From: Isoperla grammatica
Lineage: Eukaryota; Arthropoda; Insecta; Plecoptera; Perlodidae
NCBI GenBank assembly: GCA_945910005.1
Contig: OX246739.1
Location: 5,920,001-5,984,000, forward strand
Reading direction: 5' to 3'
Length of the DNA: 64,000 nt
The position numbers and the translations under genes are program-made. Under the pieces are notes generated by a model. It was not told the origin of the DNA. It was given only the letters and a program-made list of their open reading frames with translations, and ran no database searches. Within the stretch, counting starts at the first letter, position 1, and the number at the start of each line of letters is the position of its first letter. Positions 26,001 through 36,792 of the stretch are shown piece by piece.

Positions 26001-27583
26001 AAAACTTAAGTAAAATATTTCTCAATTACGTCGTTAGTTATCTTACGAAATGTTATTTAAATCAGTTAAAAAGTTTTAATAGGAAAAAATCCGTGGATTT
26101 AAAAACTGTTCAAGATAGGCCTGACGTATTTTATTTCCAAACTTCGTCGTATGAACACAGGTTTCATATAATATTAATAAAATATAGCCCTTCACAAATT
26201 CATCTTGCTCGGTTTTGATAACGGTGGGCTACACACACAAGACATAAATGTGAAACCTATTACACGTATTGACAGAATGACCAGTTCAAAAATTGTGTGT
26301 AAGATTCCTTTTAAGATTACCTCTCACTAGTATTTTCATTTTTCATAGATGCAAAGAACATTAAAAACACCAGTGGAATATCACCACCAACTCTTTCAAG
26401 TATTTTTATCCTCATTGGCCATTGACAAGATGTTTATCATCAGCAAATATTTCTGCTAATCTACTCTACTACTTCAGGTAGGTCCGTAATAAAGATAAAC
26501 ACGGTGGTGGGGTGGTAGAGTGGTAGACCTTGTAGAACACCACATTTTGTTCATTTCTGAGACGACAGTGATGTACAAAAAGTCTAGATTAGCATCATGG
26601 CCAAAGTACTATGAGGCAAAAGCCATCATTAAACTTGTTTGTAACCTAGTTGAATATTTAGGCTCTACTATAGGCACAAGAAGAACTTCCTTAAAATGTT
26701 TGGAAGCCCCTTAAAAAAGATGAATAATAAACAGACTAAATTAGTAACTAATGTTGCACAAACTGTTCAGAGTCATATTTTGAAGCACCCTTACTTTGTT
26801 GACCAAAGTACAGGACTAACTCTCAGTTTTTAAATAGTCTGTTGAAGAGTTCATAAAGCACTTTAACAGTTTGAGCGGGTGTTTATCGATGACTCTAGCG
26901 CTATAAGTCTATTAAAACATAACGAATTTGTTAAACCATCAAGCAAGACTGAAATTCCATTACACGTTAACAGACTAATCGCTAATTAGGATGCTTCAGA
27001 ATGGCAGAGATAGACAACGAGATGTTTGCAAACTTCGTGGCTTATTGACTGCTCGCAAACTGTTGAACTATTTCGTTTTAATTACGTATTCAAGACATTG
27101 TCATGGGATTGGATATATAATATAGTATGTTCTTATTTATTTATTTTTAAGAAACCCTATAGAGTATCTTGTACTATAAGACCTATCAGATGCTATGAAA
27201 AAGTTAAAACAACTAACAAACAAAAATTAATATCTTACGTTAAAGAGAAAATTATCTTCTATTGTCCGTAAAATGGCACAGTGGGGTATCGTAGGACTTA
27301 TGGTGGTTTAGCTAGGTAAAAAGGGAGAAAAACGAAATGAACAGAGGGATGGATAGATATAACTATTTGAAGGGTTGGAGTTAAATGTATGAGTTTTCTG
27401 TAACAGATATCCAACATACAAGAAATGTTCAAAGAGGAGAAGTTAGGGGTACAATGGAATATTTGAAGTATTTGTTTATAGTTTGTGGACATAGAAATAA
27501 ATGTATGAAGGAAGTATGAAATGAGTATGAATGAGTATATGGAGGAAGTATGTATGTGAAGATGAAGCAGACATAAAACATAG
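23061..27583. other. Intergenic: no gene recognised between DDX49 and paralogue A
   Basis: AT-rich sequence between the two convergent genes. It should hold the 3' untranslated region of DDX49; no further coding signal is visible. 27781-28417 is likewise empty apart from the likely 3' end of paralogue A. Confidence 0.6.
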
Positions 27584-27586
27584 TAA

Positions 27587-27777
27587 AGGCTAGTCCACAC
27601 AGATTTTTTAAGCATAAGATTTAAGGTTTTAAGACGTTGTTTTAAAAACAACAATGAAAACCATGTCTTAAAACTAAAACTTTGTGTGAACGCCAGTACG
27701 TGTTTCCTATGATCCAACTTTACGACTACGCGTTAAACCTTAAATCTTATGTCTTAAAAATCTGTGTGGACCAGCCT
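27587..27777. mobile_element. 191-bp MITE with TAA target duplication (Harbinger-like)
   Basis: Starts AGGCTAGTCCACACAG and ends with the reverse complement of AGGCTGGTCCACACAG; the arms pair for about 45 bp. TAA flanks at 27584-27586 and 27778-27780. A 3-bp TWA duplication is typical of PIF/Harbinger-type elements; the superfamily call is inference. Confidence 0.7.
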
Positions 27778-28417
27778 TAAACAGTAAACACACCAAAGTG
27801 TCCTCATGCTAGGTCTACACATAGCATTGATAATGTGCACGACACCTTCACTTCAGGTAGAATCCTCAACTAAGCTAGTGTCTAAAAAAACGTCGATCAA
27901 ACAGTGCTCTGTATTTCACAACACTTCAACCACATGCAACGCACAGAAAGTACACGATTTAGTAGGCAGTGGAACAATAGTTGAATGGTACAAATAACGC
28001 AGATAATTGGCGCCAATAATTCATGCGAGTAGACCTAGCAATAGTCACACTATTGATTGCACATTATTGTGTCTAGGTATCTGATAACATTACAGTTATG
28101 ACTGAACTAGATAGAACATTCCAGACGAGACAAAATCGACTCTAATAAGTGTTTTGAAACAAAATTAGGGGTAGTAACAAAGGAAGGAGTTAAGAGGTTC
28201 TACTGAAAGCAGTAGCTACCAATGTCCTCTCTTTATATTTTAAATTATTTTGCCAACTGTTCATACAATTGCTTTACAAAACACAAAAAAGTTGATTATT
28301 TGCCTTTTTCTCTGCAGATTACCTTTCTTAACAAATGTAAAAATCCAGCCTCTGCACTTTTCCTCACATTATGCAGTATTTGATCTTAGTCGATAGTATA
28401 GGGTATAGGATGTACAT

Positions 28418-31363
28418 TCACATCTTGGCCCTCATTTTGTCTGGGTATTGAACAAGACTAAGGCTGTCTAGAAATGTAAATAGCTCGGACACATATTCTT
28501 TGGGATGTTTTCTGTAGTGGCCAACATGAGGCGATCTATCCCAACATTTCCAGCTTATCTGTAAGAAAATATATTAATTGATCAACCCATCGCAATGGTA
28601 AAGCTACGCCTGCTTACCAACAGACTATGTATTACCATTTTATGTTTACAACTTCGTTCCAAATAATGAAAGAATATAAATTATTGATGAATAGCAGGGC
28701 CTTCTGGCACAGACACTACACAAAACTGGCCACTTAGTGGCCATATTATGAGACAAATGTCTATGTTACAAACATGTTCTACACATAGGTGTGTGAAATT
28801 GGTCCATAAGAAACAATGCTTACATATTTCCCTCTCTGTAGCCCTCAAACCCACTTAAATTTGAAAATCTGTTCTTAAGTAAAGTAATTTTTTTTCATGT
28901 GCAGGGATGGCTTCCTCAGCCATTCCTATTATCATGTATTATTATGTATTATCATAATAGCCAAATGTGGGCATTTGAGAAGAAGAAGATTTGTTTTACA
29001 ACCTTATACTGAACAAACACACCAAGAAATAACTACTTTCCACTGTTTCCACAATTTCTGCTCTAGAAAACAAATCAATAGTTGGTTAACATGTTAACAC
29101 TTTTAAAAATAGCTTACTAGCCAAGTTACTTTCTGCTGCTAGACGGTGTTTGTGTGCTTTACGGTGTTGAATATATTAAGTGAAATAGAATTTAATTACA
29201 GTATCATAAATAGCATTAATGCTATTTATGATAATTAAAACAATAGAATCAAATTAGTTAGTAATGATACATTGTATTTCTTTCCCATGTATCTACTTCA
29301 AAGGGTTCTGTGTAAAGAAAAACAAATCAATTCTTCAATAGCTGAGACATTAGCTTTTTTTGTATGGGAAACGAAGGACAGGAATGCAAAACTAACCCTT
29401 TTAGTTTTAGTCAATTATTTTGCATCTCTTTACTTTGAGAACATTCCTATTGTCTGCTTACATAAAGCCGAATTTGTAACTAAGAGATAACAAATGTAAA
29501 ACTGGTAGGGTATTTTCGTATATAACTGTAATACACCTATAGGAAAGGAACAATGGTTTATCCTTGTAGGCCTACATGTATAAAAGAACAAACCTTGACC
29601 CCACTCTCCATCCACGCATCAGCAACTCTCCTGTTGCTCTTTTCGGTTCCAATCGGGTCAGACTTTGATAACAGAAAGAGAGCTGGTGCTTTTACTAAGT
29701 TAGTATGAAACATTTGACTGGATCGAACATGGTGGCAAGTGGCTACTTCTTGAAAAGTCCTCATGTGATACCTGTAGCAAGTAGTTATCAGTTAGGAAAC
29801 ACACTTCCAGTAAGTGCATCAGCTCAATGCCAGAAGTGACAAGTTGGGAGTTATCTCGGGAACATATCAGCATTACACACTTAGTTATCAGTTGGGGAAT
29901 TCACACTTCCAGCAAGTGCATCAGCTCAATGCCAGAAGTGACAAGTTGGCAGTTATCTCAGGAACATATCAGCATCACGAAATTTTACAACTACCAACTA
30001 GTGTTGCAAGCGTAGAAACTTTAAAGGAAAAATCAGAAGATTAATATTTTTATTTTTTATTGAGCTGTTAGGCTACTGTGTATTATGTATTTATTTTTGT
30101 ACTGGAAAAAAATTGAGCTAATTAGTAATAAGTGACTAAAAAAGTGTTTCTTACCTGATATAAGAATTCAAAAGATTCTGCAAACCTTTATTATTTGGAA
30201 ATACAGCCCGTGTCACCCCAATGGATGCTTCTGTAATTTCGACAGCACTGTCCCAAATCTGACCAACAATCCTGTCAATAACAGGCTGATAAAGTCCTAA
30301 CTGTTCGTTTAATTTGACACATACTTCTCCCCAAAGGTACCCACCAACTGAGAAACCATGGAGAAGTAATGGTTCATAAGCATAGTTGCAATGCAAGAAG
30401 TCAACTAATTCGCCTGCAACTACCTGAAATATTTCATTTGGATTAGTTTCAAAAACATATATCATTCAATGCATCGTTCACTCACTTATTATTCATGGTT
30501 ATTACTAGGTGGTAGGTGTAGGCCTAATTATGAATTAATTAAGTGTAGGCCTACAATAGTGAATGCTCGTTCATTCTCAATATTATAATAAAACACCAGA
30601 AACATAGGCCTATTAATTTTCTAAAGTTAATAGTTTAATTTCTATAAGCAAGCACTTGTCATGGCAACCCTAGTTTAAAGTTTAAACATCTTAGAAGCAC
30701 TGTTGCATAAAGAACAATGAACCTTGCATGGTTCAAACTTTGTTGAAACCACATTTAAACTATAAATGATACGGAGTGGACACTGGTCCATTACTTGAAA
30801 CGTAGCTGCCGGGAAAAACGGAGGAAATATTTTTGCACCCACCTGACTACCTTTAACTGGCCACAAAAACTGCCAAGGGGTGATGTGAACAGAAAGTACA
30901 TCGAAACCTTGGTCAATGTAGAAGTTTCCAAACTTCATGATATGTTTCTCTTTGGCCATTAGCCAAGGTAACATTACTACCAATGGCCTTGTACTTTTCT
31001 GTATGACTTTCAGAGGTGTCTCTTTATCCAATGTGACGTCTTTGTTTGTTGTAAAGAGTTGTAAGTTCTTGGTCACTTGCTTGATGGTGTAGGTTCTCAA
31101 GACCAGCCAACTAACGGTGGCTCCCAAAACACGAGGAGTAGGCGAAGTCACACACTTTGTTATCTGAAATCATTCAACAAATCATTCAACTCAAGAGTCA
31201 AGAATTAATCGACATTTTCAAAATTCTATTTAATTTATATGATAGACGTATTACAATTTAAAATGATCAATGTTAAATTATATAGGCCTACTTGTTTGAG
31301 AGGTAAGGTGGCTCGGTTAGGTCCTTGCACAGCCATAGATAAAGCCATACGGAGAATCGCCAT
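28418..31363 (-). CDS. TMEM53-like / DUF829 alpha/beta-hydrolase-fold protein, paralogue A
   Basis: Five coding exons on the minus strand, in transcription order: 31363-31292, 31163-30843, 30423-30155, 29771-29594 and 28558-28418. All are GT-AG and sum to 981 nt, giving 326 residues. The family (DUF829; TMEM53 in vertebrates, a nuclear-envelope protein) has an alpha/beta-hydrolase fold. Visible landmarks: a strand and turn RPLVVMLPW with the conserved KH following, the DQGFDVL and ITPW segments, a nucleophile elbow HGFSVGG (GxSxG, candidate Ser156), IWDSA, LLSKSDPIG (candidate Asp259) and SPHVGHYRKHP (candidate His291 or 294). The N-terminus (MAILRMALSMAVQG) is basic and hydrophobic without acidic residues, unlike vertebrate TMEM53; a targeting role is only a guess. 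The exon-1 frame stays open upstream of this ATG as far as a possible AG acceptor at about 31400, so the true start may lie in an unseen 5' exon. A paralogue with the same exon design lies about 9 kb upstream at 40588-47992. Which molecule it acts on cannot be told from sequence. Confidence 0.85.
29202..29233. repeat. Perfect 32-bp palindrome in intron 4 of paralogue A
   Basis: The half TATCATAAATAGCATT is followed at once by its exact reverse complement, with no spacer. Confidence 0.9.
29783..29982. repeat. 100-bp tandem duplication in intron 3 of paralogue A
   Basis: The unit starting AGTTATCAGTT at 29783 recurs at 29883; both copies hold CATCAGCTCAATGCCAGAAG and GAACATATCAGCAT. Overlapping open frames here come from the repeat, not from a gene. 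Confidence 0.85.
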
Positions 31364-31687
31364 TGTTCCTGCTGGATTCTTCTGTGTTGGATCCTTGTAC
31401 TATAAACAATGAACATAATATTTGTTGTTGTCATTTGTCGGAGGCCATAAATGATTTTAAATCAGCCATGGGCACAGTCAGGATAGTTTCCAGGGGGAGG
31501 AGCAATAGAGAAGAATATTGCCAATTTATCTATTTGGTTTAGGTCTACAAATCAATACCCTACAGCCTGGGGGGTGTTAGCCCCCCAAGTAGTCCCAGGT
31601 ATGGCTTATTGGATTTTTGTCTTTTTTTAGCCTATCTTGTAATGGATTATGATAAATTAACTGAATATTTTGAATCATGAGGGAAAG

Positions 31688-31975
31688 GCTACTAGCAACA
31701 CCAAAAGACAACAATGAAACAAATGAATTGAATCCATTGACAAACAACAAGCTGTCAAAAAATAATTTTTTCTGATTTTGGAAAACAAAACAATAAACGA
31801 ACAAAATATACACATACAAAACTTTCACTTAGTCGTTGTCCATCATTAAAAGTTATAAGTGCGAGCAGTTACTATTGCTTCACTTGTTTTTATTTGTATG
31901 GTTGCAATTTTATTTTGACAGCTGATTGTTTGTCCATCAGTTCAATTCATTTGTTCCATTGTTGTAGTCCAGATG
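31688..31975. mobile_element. Second copy of the 301-bp MITE in inverted orientation
   Basis: The reverse complement of 32001-32301 can be followed through the whole element, including the ACTAGCAACACCAAAAGACA end, CAAAACTTTCACTTAGTCGT and GCAGTTACTATTGC segments. The outer ends are worn. Together with 32001-32301 it forms an inverted pair with a spacer of about 25-30 bp. Confidence 0.75.
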
Positions 31976-32000
31976 TGATGTCAGTTGTGGGTTCCCTATA

Positions 32001-32301
32001 GGGCACTAGCAACACCAAAAGACAACAATGGAACAAATGAATTGAACTGATGGACAACTCATCAGCTGTCAAAATAATAAAATTCCAACCATAGAAATAA
32101 AAACAAGTGTAGCAATAGTAACTGCTCGCCATTTAAAACTTTTAATGATAGACAACGACTAAGTGACAGTTTTGTATGTGTATTTGTTTGTTTTTAGTTT
32201 TGTTTTCCAAAATCAGACGAAATTATTTTTTGACAGCTTGTTGTTTGTCCATCGATTCAATTAATTTGTTTCATTGTTGTCTTTTGGTGTTGCTAGTGCC
32301 C
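32001..32301. mobile_element. 301-bp MITE with TATA flanks
   Basis: Ends GGGCACTAGCAACACC and its reverse complement, pairing imperfectly for about 80 bp. TATA flanks both sides (31997-32000 and 32302-32305), consistent with a TA- or TATA-target element. No coding frame. It lies about 640 bp upstream of the first coding exon of paralogue A. Confidence 0.75.
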
Positions 32302-32389
32302 TATAGGAGGAGTCTATCAGCTGTCAATTGTTCATTGTTGCTTAATTGTTAAATCATCAATGGCCTAGATCTGGCCTAGATAAAGAGGT

Positions 32390-33060
32390 TGCTTAGCAGC
32401 GCTATCCATTTGTTAGCTTGGTATTTCTTGCAAACAGGTGATCAGCTGTTCTAGCCTAGGCCTCCTCACTTTTTTGTGTATTTCTTTGAGAGACTGACGT
32501 AGTACATACACATGATTACAGGTTATCAATATAATAACTTTGTTGATATTGGAGACTGTTTAATTTCTGGATTTCACAACAAATCCACAAAAAAGAGTGT
32601 AGGGCCTAGGTTACCTACTGGAATATGGAAAGGCCATGACAACAAACAATCCGCAGGTTGTCTAGGCCTAGGCTATAAATAATAGGCCTAGGCCCTACCC
32701 TAGGAGATCCTTACCTATAGATAGATGATGATATAGGGAGCCTTTCGTCGCAGTTTTCACTCGTCGAGTCCTTGTAGTCGAGTTGTAAGTTACTCCAAGT
32801 CCGATCCCATCTGTATAGGCTTAGCCTAGGCCCTAGGCCTATCTTTCGAATACAAACAAACCTTGGCCGTGTAAAAAGCCCAACGTAGGCCTACCTATCC
32901 TAGCGTACTACACTTGGCCTTGACAGTTGCACTCTTTGCCAACATCCGCATACAGACACTGTAGAAGCACTGAGTGAGAACTGAGATTTAAGAAGAAAAA
33001 TATCAATTAATCAGCTGTTAGACATCAAGGAAGCACCTGCCTAGGCCTAGCTGCCAGTGC
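32390..33060. repeat. Cluster of TAGGCCTA-type palindromes upstream of paralogue A
   Basis: Repeated CCTAGGCCT and TAGGCCTA motifs between the 301-bp MITE and the E-box module. Confidence 0.75.
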
Positions 33061-33093
33061 CACCAGCAAACTAATACAACGTTGCCGTATTGA

Positions 33094-33117
33094 CACGTGC
33101 CGTCTATTGGTCACGTG
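33094..33117 (-). promoter_or_regulatory. Candidate promoter module of paralogue A: two CACGTG E-boxes around a CCAAT box
   Basis: CACGTG occurs at 33094-33099 and 33112-33117, with ATTGG between them (33106-33110; CCAAT on the minus strand, the direction of paralogue A). It lies about 1.73 kb upstream of the first coding exon, so use as the promoter would need a 5' untranslated exon, which I could not identify. The surroundings are GC-richer than the flanks and lie just outside the LINE tail at 33284. Confidence 0.35.
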
Positions 33118-33356
33118 GTACGTGGAAAACTACCACATGTCCCCCCCGCACTACGCCCCCCTCCTTCGCACGATTGCCTGGGTATCAGCAAATACCATAC
33201 TGTCCTCGTAGATAGCAGCACGTCCTGCCGGCCACAACTACAACAAACACAACTACTTTCGGCGCACGCAGTGACCAATCACAAGTAGTAGTAGTAGTAG
33301 TAGTATTCTTTATTATAGCATATCTTGCTATTTTGCATCATTACATTACATCATTA

Positions 33357-33389
33357 TTTCATACATACATACATACATACATACATACA
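33357..33389 (+). repeat. (CATA)n microsatellite inside the LINE 3' part
   Basis: About eight CATA units. Confidence 0.9.
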
Positions 33390-33433
33390 AGCCCATGAAA
33401 CATAATAAAATAAATAAAATATAAGATACTAAA

Positions 33434-36385
33434 CTAAATTTTGTCCCAGTAAAATACTCTTTCACCTGGGAAGGCTACTAATTTTCCTTCATTAATAAGT
33501 TTACAACAGTTTCTTCTAAAACTACTTATACTACCTTTTCTAATTTCAAGGGGTATGCGGTTAAAAATACGTATACCTTTTTCAAACAATGAACCTCCCT
33601 CTACTTTTTTATTAGAATTTCTTTTAACAAAAATATTTGCATTTTTTCTTGTATTATAATGATGGATTTCATTATTCCTTATTACTAGATTACTTAAATA
33701 GTCAGGGACAAGTCCATGTGTTAACTTAAAAATAAGCACTAGTGTATTAAGCACTATACGTTGTTTAATCCTAAGCCAATGTAATACCTCACACATTTTA
33801 GCTATTGAAGTGTCACGCCGAACTCCTAGAATACAGCGCATGGCCCTATTTTGGATTTTCTGGATCTTATCAATTTCGTTTTTATCTAACATAAATAATA
33901 TTGAACTACAGTAATCAACATGTGGCGCTATGATTGATTGATAAATATTAATTTTTGATTCAGTATTTAAACATCCACCTAATCTCCTTAATAGTCCCAC
34001 CTTCCTTGACATCTTAGCAATAATGTAATTTGCATGAAGTTTGAATTTTAGATTCTGATCAAAAATTACACCCAAGTATAGAAATTCATTCACAAGTTCA
34101 ATCTTTTCATTATTTATTTCTATGCTAATCATGTTCTTATCAACTTTATAGAGAACTGATTTAGTACCTATTACCATCGCCTTAGTCTTACTTACGTTTG
34201 GTTTCATCTTATTTGTTCCAAACCAGATTTCCATTGCTTTCAGATCTAAATTTATATTTTTTACCAACTGGATCATGTCTCTACCACTACATACAATTAA
34301 AGCGTCATCCGCATATAAATAAATTTTACAATATTTAAGGACATTCCCCAAATCATTTATGTACAGTAAGAAAAACAAGGGACCTAACACAGATCCTTGA
34401 GGGACACCAAATTTATTTTCTTTTTCTTCAGAGATGAAATCTCCATACTTTACTCTTTGTGTTCTTAACTCTAAATACGATATGATCCATTTAAGCACTG
34501 TACCTTTAAAGCCATATAATTCTAATTTTCTTATTAATATTTCCCGGTCTACCGTTTCAAATGCTCTTTTTAAGTCTAGGAACACTGCTATGGTGAACTT
34601 TTTGTCTACCATTTCCTTCTTAATGTCATTTAATACAAACTGAATGGCCGTTTCACATCCATGCATGTCCCGGAATCCTGATTGTTCATCCACCAATATC
34701 TTATTTTTTACAATAAATTCATTTATTTGATCCTTGACAGCATATTCCAAAACTTTTTCAAAAATATGCAATGTATTAATTGGACGGAAATTTTCTATGT
34801 CAGTCGTATTAATTATTTTAGGTATAGGAATTATTATTGCTGATTTTAACATCCTAGGGAAAACGCCATCCTGTAATGATTTATTTATTATATCAGTTAA
34901 TTTAAATTTAATGTTACTTAATGCTAGTTTAATTATATTTAGGTTAATTCCATCTTGCCATGGAGTAGAATCTTTTAATTTATCTGAGATTACCCTCACG
35001 ACAGTACATACTTCAACTTCTTTAAACTGTTTCATCATATCAATCTCGTTAACCTTTACAAATTGTGTGGCTCTCCCGATATCTAGGCCTACATTAATAT
35101 TATCAACTATTTCTTTTATACTGGTAATAAAAAAACTATTGAAACTTTCAGCAATCATTTCTTTGCCACAAATTTTTTTGTTATTGAAATATAAGTCTTT
35201 AGTTTCTTCCCCTTGTTTACCTTTATATAACATTTTTAAAATCCTCCACATCTCTTTTGGTTGGTTTTTAAATTCAGATATTTTTTCTGCATAGTAAGAT
35301 CTCTTCTTTTTCCTTATTAATGCAGTTGCTTCATTTCTTTTACCTTTATATATCTCCCATGCACTTATACTTTTATTCCTTCTTGCTTCTCTAAACCAGT
35401 AATTTCGAATAGTTTGCGCTTTTTTAATATCACTATCAAACCATATGTTACTGGAATGTATTTCCTTAACCTTAAATGTTTTTATGCTAGTATATTTATC
35501 CACAGATTCATTTAGATTTGAAATTAATTCGTCTAGCATTGCATCAAGATTTGTACCCTCTTCAATATTTGGCCAGCTCTTTTCATAGATATCTTTGACA
35601 AAAAATTCCTTATGCTCTGTGGAAAGGAATAATTGTTTATAATTCCTAAAAGAGATGGTTCGTTTTTTGTTTATCCTGTACCCTAGTCCTCCTCGATTAA
35701 TAGATTTAACATACTTAATATTAATCAGTCTGTGGTCTGACACAGGAATATCCAACACCTCAGTTTCAAACATGTCACTATCTTCAACGAATGTAATTAC
35801 ATAGTCAATCAATGTGCTAGTCGTTATTTTCCTATCACTACCCTTACTGGCTATTTGTGCAATTCTAGTAAAGTCTTTGATAACTTGTACAACACCTAAT
35901 CGTTTAAACAGTACTTTGTCTTGTTTTGCATACATAGTCTCTTTCCTTAAATCTATGTTAAAGTCACCATTTATTACTATTTTTCCATTCCCTTCTCTCA
36001 GTATATCTATCATGTTCTCCATCCTCTCGATTACATCTACTTTCCTCATATTTGGTGACACATAAGTTAAGCAATATGTCATACCGTTAAGATATCCATT
36101 TAGTATTTTGATAGTCAATGCCCACCATTTTTTTTCTACAACAACTTTACTAATAATCTTGTAAGTTATATCTTTTAAAATATATAGGGCAATACCGCCA
36201 GTATGTCTACTGGATGAATCTACTCTAATTAAGTTATAGCCATTCACCTCCAGCTCCCAGTCTTCAATGGCAGAAGTGAGATGGGTTTCCGATAATCCCA
36301 TCATACAGGGTTTCCATTGTATAATCATATTTTCAACCTCTTCTTTCTTTGGGTATAAACTTTGGATATTTACATATAACAACAA
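33434..36385 (-). CDS. LINE ORF2: endonuclease-reverse transcriptase
   Basis: From the first ATG (36385) the protein is 983 aa; the frame is open further up to a TAG at 36619-36617, so the true start may lie upstream. Residues 1 to about 225 are an apurinic-type endonuclease: LSETHLT (catalytic Glu33), INGDFNID (Asp141 region) and PVSDHRLI (Asp-His 217-218). Residues about 510-780 are a reverse transcriptase: FLDLKRAFETVD (602-613), GVPQGSVLGPL (660-670) and YADD (691-694). The C-terminal part has the HHYNTRKN and FNRIPLEIR segments usual near the end of such proteins. The frame has no stop or shift, and all catalytic residues are present, so this insertion is young. The protein nicks target DNA and copies the element RNA at the nick (family knowledge). 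The open frame on the opposite strand at 34734-35294 is a shadow of this gene. Confidence 0.92.
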   Translation of the reverse strand: MLLYVNIQSLYPKKEEVENMIIQWKPCMMGLSETHLTSAIEDWELEVNGYNLIRVDSSSRHTGGIALYILKDITYKIISKVVVEKKWWALTIKILNGYLNGMTYCLTYVSPNMRKVDVIERMENMIDILREGNGKIVINGDFNIDLRKETMYAKQDKVLFKRLGVVQVIKDFTRIAQIASKGSDRKITTSTLIDYVITFVEDSDMFETEVLDIPVSDHRLINIKYVKSINRGGLGYRINKKRTISFRNYKQLFLSTEHKEFFVKDIYEKSWPNIEEGTNLDAMLDELISNLNESVDKYTSIKTFKVKEIHSSNIWFDSDIKKAQTIRNYWFREARRNKSISAWEIYKGKRNEATALIRKKKRSYYAEKISEFKNQPKEMWRILKMLYKGKQGEETKDLYFNNKKICGKEMIAESFNSFFITSIKEIVDNINVGLDIGRATQFVKVNEIDMMKQFKEVEVCTVVRVISDKLKDSTPWQDGINLNIIKLALSNIKFKLTDIINKSLQDGVFPRMLKSAIIIPIPKIINTTDIENFRPINTLHIFEKVLEYAVKDQINEFIVKNKILVDEQSGFRDMHGCETAIQFVLNDIKKEMVDKKFTIAVFLDLKRAFETVDREILIRKLELYGFKGTVLKWIISYLELRTQRVKYGDFISEEKENKFGVPQGSVLGPLFFLLYINDLGNVLKYCKIYLYADDALIVCSGRDMIQLVKNINLDLKAMEIWFGTNKMKPNVSKTKAMVIGTKSVLYKVDKNMISIEINNEKIELVNEFLYLGVIFDQNLKFKLHANYIIAKMSRKVGLLRRLGGCLNTESKINIYQSIIAPHVDYCSSILFMLDKNEIDKIQKIQNRAMRCILGVRRDTSIAKMCEVLHWLRIKQRIVLNTLVLIFKLTHGLVPDYLSNLVIRNNEIHHYNTRKNANIFVKRNSNKKVEGGSLFEKGIRIFNRIPLEIRKGSISSFRRNCCKLINEGKLVAFPGERVFYWDKI

Positions 36386-36567
36386 AGAATAATTATTGTC
36401 TAGTCCTATATCTATATCTTTACTATTATCAGAACTAGTATTAACCCGTAAGTTGTCACATCCTGGATCTACTCCAGGTTTACTTGAGCAATTATTCGGA
36501 CTAGTAGGACAATAATAATTACCTAATACTACAAGATTTTCTATTCTACTTTGGCCACTTGTACAAT

Positions 36568-36786
36568 TTAGTTTCCCGCCATATCTATGGCCACATTTTC
36601 TTGACCTTCTGTAGGTCTAGGCCGAAGTCTTATGGTATCTCTCCATGTTTGTTCAACCCCTCTTACAATCTTAGCAAATACTTCATTTCCTTTTCTATTT
36701 AGATGGAGTCCATCCCTTCCTAAACAGTCCTTCCAAATCCACTGGTTTACATCAACGTTCGCGCGAATCGCGGTATTTATAAATTT
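36568..36786 (-). pseudogene. LINE ORF1 C-terminal remnant (SGNH/GDSL esterase-like)
   Basis: A minus-strand frame ends with TAA at 36570-36568 and includes LKFINTAIRANVDVNQWIW then CLGRDGLHLNRKGNEVFAKIV. The DG-x-HLN-x-KGN motif is the C-terminal His block of SGNH/GDSL esterase-like ORF1 proteins of CR1-type LINEs. The frame overlaps the 5' part of the open ORF2 frame. The N-terminal part is missing because the element is truncated; an in-frame stop at 36792-36790 lies in flanking DNA. Confidence 0.7.
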
Positions 36787-36792
36787 CAGTTA

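Larger units (their letters stand above)
33284..36786 (-). mobile_element. 5'-truncated LINE (ORF1 esterase-type remnant plus intact ORF2)
   Basis: A non-LTR retrotransposon lying minus. Its 3' end is a run of ACT triplets (TAG repeats on +, 33284-33303). ORF2 is fully open, and only the C-terminal about 70 residues of ORF1 are left before homology ends near 36786, the usual result of incomplete target-primed reverse transcription. It separates the two TMEM53-like paralogues. The apurinic-type endonuclease plus reverse transcriptase layout and the SGNH-like ORF1 end fit the CR1/L2/Jockey superclade; I cannot assign the clade without a tree. A CATA microsatellite (33357-33389) lies inside its 3' untranslated part. 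Confidence 0.85.

Noticed and set aside
29814..30044. 76-codon repetitive frame
   Set aside because: Produced by the 100-bp tandem duplication inside an intron of paralogue A.
34734..35294. 186-codon plus-strand frame
   Set aside because: Antisense shadow of the LINE ORF2.
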